Shown here: positions 7,870 through 11,908 of the stretch, in pieces
Layout of the letters: every line of letters begins with the position of its first letter
Position numbering within the stretch: position 1 is the first letter of the stretch
Assembly: GCA_964370195.1 (NCBI GenBank)
Contig: CAYJIH010000047.1
Span: 1 to 11,908, forward strand
DNA length: 11,908 nucleotides
Source: JAAYCI01 sp964370195
GTDB taxonomy: Bacteria > Bacillota > Clostridia > Oscillospirales > Ruminococcaceae
Reading direction: 5' to 3'
The notes under the pieces: generated by a model
Database searches by the model: none
What the model was told of the DNA's origin: nothing
The model's input: the letters and a program-made list of their open reading frames with translations, nothing else
Program-made: the position numbers and the translations under genes

Positions 7870-7905
7870 AAGTACACTTTGTAAAATAGAGGCGGCTTCC
7901 CGCTT

Positions 7906-8172
7906 TTGTTAAAAACAGAAAAGAGGTGCATTCTCATTTTCTCCCGTTCTGCTTTGTTTTCTGTTTTGGCGCTGTTTTGCGGCGCGTTTGGCGCTCTTTT
8001 ATTGCTTCCGTTTGGCGTTAGCCGCTGGCTGGGGCTTTTATGTGCTGCCCTTGGCGTTTTGTTTGGCCGCTTTGGTAAACCGCAAAAACGCTGGCAAGAA
8101 GTATGCTGCCTTCTTGGCATCCTGCTCTCTGTGTTGTTTGGTGCACTTTATGTGCTTTCTTATGTATTATAG
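7906..8172 (+). CDS. Small three-segment membrane protein of unknown function
   Basis: An 88-residue hydrophobic protein without a recognised function. From residue 15 on it is nearly all membrane: segments at about 15-36, 41-56 and 66-88, with a short positively charged loop GRFGKPQKRW between the last two. The layout (Gly-rich hydrophobic segment, basic loop, final segment rich in Gly and Leu) resembles small DUF4190-type membrane proteins, but this is a resemblance only. The start is uncertain. TTG at 7906 has a moderate GAGGCGG upstream (7889-7895); a better AGAGGTG (7922-7928) is followed seven bases later by in-frame ATT at 7936, with no standard start codon at that spacing. The product would then be 79 residues. 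It lies between the promoter at 7841-7869 and the ABC genes, with 48 bases before the next start, so it is probably the first gene of their operon. A role with the exporter is inferred from position alone. Confidence 0.6.
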   Translation: MLKTEKRCILIFSRSALFSVLALFCGAFGALLLLPFGVSRWLGLLCAALGVLFGRFGKPQKRWQEVCCLLGILLSVLFGALYVLSYVL

Positions 8173-8184
8173 GCAATTTTATAG

Positions 8185-8200
8185 GGGTGGCAATGCCCCC
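8185..8200 (+). repeat. Small GC-rich hairpin before the first ABC gene
   Basis: GGG-T-GGC pairs with GCC-CCC around an AAT loop, giving six G-C pairs with one bulged T. It ends nine bases before the AGGAGG-type ribosome binding site of the ABC gene. There is no T-run directly after it (ACTGAAAAGG follows), so it is not an intrinsic terminator; it may tune expression or protect the downstream message. Confidence 0.35.
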
Positions 8201-8220
8201 ACTGAAAAGGAGGTTGTTTT

Positions 8221-9933
8221 GTGCTAAAACTGTATCACGGGCTTTCAAAGTATGCAGGGCAAATTATGGTGATGCTTTTGTGCCTATGTGGGCAGGCATT
8301 TTCCATGTTGTTTTTGCCCAATATCATGAGCACGATTGTAAATGTGGGGGTGGTAAACCAAGACATCCCCTTTATTTTACAAAACGGGCTTTTTATGCTT
8401 TTCGTCTCTTTAGGGGGCTCGTTTTGCGCCATTGGCGTGGGCTATTTTGCCTCGAAATCGGGCGTTGGGCTGTGCACCGACATCCGAAAAAAATTGTTTG
8501 CTCACGTCAGCCGCTTCACGCTGTCGGAATTTGACGAAGTGGGCACCGCCTCGCTTACCACACGCAGCACAAACGACATCATGCAGTTCCAAAATTTTAC
8601 CATTATGATGTTCCGGCTCATTGTGCTTGCGCCCATCATGTGCATTGGCGGTGTGTTGCTCTCTTTGCAAAAAAACACACAGCTTGCCACCATTCTCATC
8701 GCCTGCATCCCCCTTATTTTATTGGCCCTTGTGCTTATTTTGCGCCGTGTTATTCCGGTGTTTCGCTCTGTGCAAACGAAACTGGACCATTTAAACTTAG
8801 TGCTGCGCGAAAACATCACAGGCGTGCGCGTCATTCGTGCCTTCACCGCCGAAGAGCGCGAACAAAGCCGTTTTGACGAAGCCAACGCCGATATGACCGC
8901 CACCTCCATTCGCAGCCAAACCGTGGTGGCAACGCTTATGCCCATCATGATGCTTGTAATGAACTTATGCACGGTGGTGATTGTGTGGTTTGGCGGCAAC
9001 CAAATTGCAAACGGCCAGCTGCAAGTGGGCGATTTGATGGCCTTTATTCAGTATATGATGTTGATTATGTATTCGCTGATTATGATGAGCCTGATTTTGG
9101 CTTTGATGCCACGCAGCATGGTGTGTGCAAAACGCATCAACGAGGTGCTGGCAATTCAGCCTTCCATTATCACCGGCCCCACTGCCACCACACCACAAAA
9201 CCCAACCGGCGTTGTGGAGTTTCGCAATGTGGCCCTTTGCTATAAGGAAGGCGGCACACCTGCCGTAAAGCATATTTCGTTTACGGCACAGCCGGGCAAA
9301 ACCACCGCCATCATCGGGGCAACCGGCAGTGGCAAAAGTTCTATCATTTGTATGATTCCACGCCTGCGCGATGCAAGCGAAGGCGAAGTGCTGGTAGACG
9401 GCCTCAATGTAAAAGAATATAACCTTGGCGCGCTGCGAAAACGCATTGGATACGTGCCGCAAAAATCCATGCTGTTTTCAGGCACCATTCGCTCGAACAT
9501 CGGCTATGGCCAAAAGGATTTGCCTTTCGAGCGCATCGAGAGCGCCGCGCGCATTGCACAGGCCGAAGATTTTATTTTGCAAAAGGAAAAACAATACGAC
9601 GACCCCGTGGCGCAAGGTGGCACGAATGTATCGGGCGGGCAACGCCAGCGCCTTACCATTGCAAGGGCCCTTGCCACAGAGGCTTCCATCTTTGTGTTTG
9701 ACGATAGTTTCTCTGCACTGGATTTTAAAACAGACGCCGCCTTGCGTGCATCCATAAAAGAGCACAAGCCCGATGCCACGCTGTTAATTGTGGCACAACG
9801 TGTAAGCACCATTCTCAGCGCCGATACCATTTTGGTGCTGGATAAAGGCGAAATTGTGGGGCAAGGCACCCACGACGAGCTTGTGCAAAATTGCCCGGTG
9901 TATGCAGAAATTGCATCCACCCAGCTTTCGTAA
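8221..9933 (+). CDS. ABC exporter half-transporter, subunit with degenerate ATP site
   Basis: Fusion of a membrane domain and an ATP-binding domain (570 residues), one half of a type IV (multidrug/lipid exporter fold) ABC transporter. Six membrane segments lie at about 14-34, 51-76, 130-150, 156-176, 237-257 and 275-297. The ATPase domain (about 330-570) has Walker A GATGSGKS (366-373), Q-loop Gln414, a full signature VSGGQ (470-474) and D-loop SALD (498-501). Walker B reads FVFDDS: Asp495 stands where the catalytic Glu should be, and the switch position is Gln526 (VAQR) instead of His. These two changes are the mark of the degenerate subunit of heterodimeric exporters such as TM287/288, LmrCD or BmrCD. 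The start is GTG with AAAAGGAGG seven bases upstream. The next gene begins 15 bases after the stop and supplies the other half. The substrate cannot be told from the sequence. Confidence 0.93.
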   Translation: MLKLYHGLSKYAGQIMVMLLCLCGQAFSMLFLPNIMSTIVNVGVVNQDIPFILQNGLFMLFVSLGGSFCAIGVGYFASKSGVGLCTDIRKKLFAHVSRFTLSEFDEVGTASLTTRSTNDIMQFQNFTIMMFRLIVLAPIMCIGGVLLSLQKNTQLATILIACIPLILLALVLILRRVIPVFRSVQTKLDHLNLVLRENITGVRVIRAFTAEEREQSRFDEANADMTATSIRSQTVVATLMPIMMLVMNLCTVVIVWFGGNQIANGQLQVGDLMAFIQYMMLIMYSLIMMSLILALMPRSMVCAKRINEVLAIQPSIITGPTATTPQNPTGVVEFRNVALCYKEGGTPAVKHISFTAQPGKTTAIIGATGSGKSSIICMIPRLRDASEGEVLVDGLNVKEYNLGALRKRIGYVPQKSMLFSGTIRSNIGYGQKDLPFERIESAARIAQAEDFILQKEKQYDDPVAQGGTNVSGGQRQRLTIARALATEASIFVFDDSFSALDFKTDAALRASIKEHKPDATLLIVAQRVSTILSADTILVLDKGEIVGQGTHDELVQNCPVYAEIASTQLS

Positions 9934-9948
9934 AGGAGGGGCGTACCC

Positions 9949-11745
9949 ATGGCAGATTTTACAGCATTTGCAAAACAAAAAACACCAAAAAAACCGGCCG
10001 CGCGCGATTTTGGCGGCACGGTGCGCCGTTTGCTACACTATTTCGCCCCGTATCGATACCGCGTGTTCGCCATGATTTTTTGTGCCTTGCTCGGTGTGTT
10101 TTTTAACATCCTTGGCCCCAAAATACTGGGCGAAGCCACAAACATTGTGGCCGAAGGCGTGGCAGAAGGGGAAATTCAATTTTTGCGGTTTCATTTAACG
10201 CTGGTGTCGCTTGTGGTGGTATACGGCTTGTCTGCCGCCTTTACGTTTACACAGCAAAAAGTAACGGCAAACGTAGCGCAAACCACACTTTCCGATTTGC
10301 GCACAGACGTGGATAAAAAAATTCATCGTCTACCACTGAATTACTACGACACGCATACGCACGGCGACATTCTTTCGCGCACCACCACCGACATCGAAAC
10401 CATCAGCACCACCTTGCAGCAATTGCTCACGCAGTTCATCACGTCGGCATTCACCATTGTGGGCATCATCATTATGATGCTAACCATCAGCTGGCAAATG
10501 ACGGTGATCGCGCTTTTGGTGCTTCCCGCCGCTTTAAGTTTGTGCACGGCGGTAATCAAGCGCAGCCAAAAATATTACATCGGCCAACAAGGCAAACTGG
10601 GCGGCGTTAGCAGCTATGTAGAAGAGCTCTACTCGGGCCATACGATTATGAAGTTATATGGCACCGAAGACGAAAGCTGCGATGAATTCTTTGAAATGAA
10701 CGATAAATTGTACGAAGACGCACGCCGTGCACAGTTTACGTCCAGCATCATGATGCCCTTAACAAACCTTGTGGGCAACATTGGTTACGTGTGCGTGTGT
10801 GTGTTTGGCGGCGTGCTGGCATCGGGCGGGCATCTTACCGTGGGCGCCATCCAGGCGTTCATCCAATACATGCAGCAGTTCACGCTTCCCATCACACAAA
10901 CAACGAATATCATCAATTTGTTGCAAAGCACCATCGCCGCTGCCGAGCGCGTGTTTAGCCTGTTGGACGAGGAAGTAGAAACGCCTGAACGCGAAACACT
11001 GCAAACACCGGAAAAAGTAAACGGAGACATCGTGTTCGACGGCGTGCAGTTTGGATACACACCAAACCGCTTGCTTATCACAAACATGAACGTACACGTA
11101 AAAGCCGGCCAAAAAGTGGGCATTTGTGGCCCCACCGGCGCCGGAAAAACCACGTTAATTAACCTCCTTATGCGGTTTTATAATGTAAATGGCGGCACCA
11201 TTCGCATCGATGGCATCGACAGTTACGATATGAGCCGCGAAACCCTGCGCCGTTTGTTTGGCATGGTGCTGCAAGATACGTGGCTCTACTCGGCCTCCAT
11301 TCGGGATAACATCCGCTACGGGCGCCCCGAAGCCACCGACGAAGAAGTGGAAAACGCCTGCCGCATGGCAAACGCCGATTTCTTTATCCGCAGTTTGCCA
11401 AACGGCTACGAAACCATGCTGGAAGAAGATGCCGCCAATTTCTCGGCCGGGCAAAAACAGCTTCTTACCATTGCGCGCGCGTTTTGCGCAAATCCACAAA
11501 TTTTAATTTTAGATGAGGCCACGTCCTCGGTGGATACACGCACAGAAAAACTCATTGGCGAAGCCATGGCCCGTTTAACAGAAGGAAAAACAAATTTCCA
11601 AATTGCACACCGCTTGTCTACCATTCGCGATTCAGACCTTATTTTGGTACTGCGCGATGGCGACCTTGTAGAACAAGGCAACCACGACGAACTTCTTGCC
11701 ATAAACGGCACCTACGCCGAACTGTATCGCAGCCAGTTTGCGTAA
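9949..11745 (+). CDS. ABC exporter half-transporter, subunit with catalytic Walker B
   Basis: Second half of the heterodimeric exporter (598 residues), again membrane domain plus ATPase. Its N-terminus has a basic cytosolic stretch (about 1-30) before membrane segments at about 36-58, 82-102, 164-182, 184-204 and 270-292, with a weaker sixth near 300-320. The ATPase domain (about 360-598) has Walker A GPTGAGKTT (394-402), Q-loop Gln442, a signature changed to FSAGQ (498-502, Ala500 for the first Gly), Walker B ILILDE with catalytic Glu523, D-loop SVD (527-529) and switch His554 (IAHR). Its altered signature would face the degenerate Walker site of the first subunit, whereas its own intact Walker B, Glu and His face the first subunit's normal VSGGQ. 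AAAGGAGGGG (9932-9941) overlaps the upstream stop codon, so the two genes are tightly linked, probably by translational coupling. Drug, lipid or peptide export are all possible. Confidence 0.94.
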   Translation: MADFTAFAKQKTPKKPAARDFGGTVRRLLHYFAPYRYRVFAMIFCALLGVFFNILGPKILGEATNIVAEGVAEGEIQFLRFHLTLVSLVVVYGLSAAFTFTQQKVTANVAQTTLSDLRTDVDKKIHRLPLNYYDTHTHGDILSRTTTDIETISTTLQQLLTQFITSAFTIVGIIIMMLTISWQMTVIALLVLPAALSLCTAVIKRSQKYYIGQQGKLGGVSSYVEELYSGHTIMKLYGTEDESCDEFFEMNDKLYEDARRAQFTSSIMMPLTNLVGNIGYVCVCVFGGVLASGGHLTVGAIQAFIQYMQQFTLPITQTTNIINLLQSTIAAAERVFSLLDEEVETPERETLQTPEKVNGDIVFDGVQFGYTPNRLLITNMNVHVKAGQKVGICGPTGAGKTTLINLLMRFYNVNGGTIRIDGIDSYDMSRETLRRLFGMVLQDTWLYSASIRDNIRYGRPEATDEEVENACRMANADFFIRSLPNGYETMLEEDAANFSAGQKQLLTIARAFCANPQILILDEATSSVDTRTEKLIGEAMARLTEGKTNFQIAHRLSTIRDSDLILVLRDGDLVEQGNHDELLAINGTYAELYRSQFA

Positions 11746-11762
11746 CGGCACGCTTCAAGGCC

Positions 11763-11805
11763 GCAGGGCGCTGCCCCGCACCCCGCAATTTTTTAGAAAA
11801 AATTG
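11763..11805 (+). terminator. Possible terminator region after the ABC operon
   Basis: Eighteen bases after the last stop codon a GC-rich hairpin (GCAGGGC at 11763-11769 with GCCCCGC at 11773-11779, one A-C mismatch) is followed, after nine bases, by six T residues and then an A+T-only inverted repeat (CAATTTTTT at 11786-11794 with AAAAAATTG at 11797-11805). The distance between the first hairpin and the T-run is longer than in a classical intrinsic terminator, so termination here is plausible but not certain. The A+T hairpin is symmetric and could serve either strand. Confidence 0.35.
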
Positions 11806-11821
11806 AGTAAAACTTTTATGC

Positions 11822-11907
11822 AAGGGCACGTTTTACGTGGGCAGCGTTTGGTGTTTGGCTTTTCTTCGCGCAAAAAAACGCGCGAAGAATGTTTGAAAGG
11901 TGCCCTT
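11822..11907. repeat. Nested inverted-repeat element at the right edge
   Basis: The outer pair AAGGGCAC (11822-11829) and GTGCCCTT (11900-11907) encloses a perfect ten-base-pair inner hairpin, TTCTTCGCGC (11862-11871) with GCGCGAAGAA (11880-11889), whose eight-base loop is AAAAAAAC. A third inverted repeat, CACGT (11827-11831) with ACGTG (11835-11839), overlaps the left outer arm and would compete with it. No T-run adjoins the inner hairpin on either strand, so it is not a simple terminator. It could be a short interspersed palindromic repeat or a structured RNA; it reaches the window edge, so its full extent is unknown. Confidence 0.5.
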
Positions 11908-11908
11908 C

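Larger units (their letters stand above)
7619..7905. other. Divergent intergenic region with back-to-back promoters
   Basis: The 287 bases between yloU and the plus-strand operon contain the minus-strand promoter (7767-7795), the plus-strand promoter (7841-7869), and the yloU leader with its two hairpins. Plus-strand open frames at 7597-7871 overlap these signals and have no convincing start or composition, so no gene is called. In many Firmicutes the neighbour on this side of yloU is rpmB (ribosomal protein L28), but I see no L28 sequence here. Confidence 0.6.

Noticed and set aside
8235..11711. Many minus-strand open frames opposite the two ABC genes.
   Set aside because: They are antisense shadows of genes with complete Walker and signature motifs and have no ribosome binding sites or family features of their own.

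Overview
The window reads as an ordinary chromosomal segment of a Gram-positive bacterium of the Firmicutes, most likely class Clostridia. The reasons are strong AGGAGG-type ribosome binding sites on nearly every gene, the YloU-FakA (YloV) pair, a ROK-type zinc-motif glucokinase, a SecA with inserts of the kind I associate with Clostridia/Oscillospiraceae proteins, and a heterodimeric multidrug-type ABC exporter. The genus cannot be fixed from the sequence alone. No mobile element, tRNA, rRNA or CRISPR array was seen.

Layout: the left two thirds are on the minus strand. Reading in transcription order (right to left), the first unit is yloU (7271-7618) followed by fakA (5524-7209), with a good promoter at 7767-7795 and a strong intrinsic terminator at 5420-5454. 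The second unit is secA (2483-5248), glucokinase (1470-2426) and argH (65-1438), with gaps of 56 and 43 bases or less, so they are probably co-transcribed. No terminator is visible after argH before the window edge. The right third is on the plus strand. A promoter at 7841-7869 drives a small membrane protein (7906-8172) and two half-transporter ABC genes (8221-9933 and 9949-11745), followed by a tail dense in inverted repeats (11763-11908).

Function: the minus-strand genes are housekeeping: protein export (SecA), glucose phosphorylation, the last step of arginine synthesis, fatty-acid phosphorylation for phospholipid synthesis (FakA) and an Asp23/YloU family envelope or alkaline-stress protein. 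The plus-strand operon encodes an exporter whose two subunits have complementary defects: subunit 1 lacks the catalytic Glu and the switch His, and subunit 2 has an altered signature motif. One ATP site is therefore degenerate and one is canonical, as in TM287/288-type transporters.

I do not see a clearly new biological system. The points most worth a second look are the nested inverted-repeat element at the right edge, a terminator-like hairpin in the yloU leader, the small membrane protein with an unclear start codon (possibly ATT), and the unusual gene neighbourhoods (no rpmB beside yloU, no argG beside argH).
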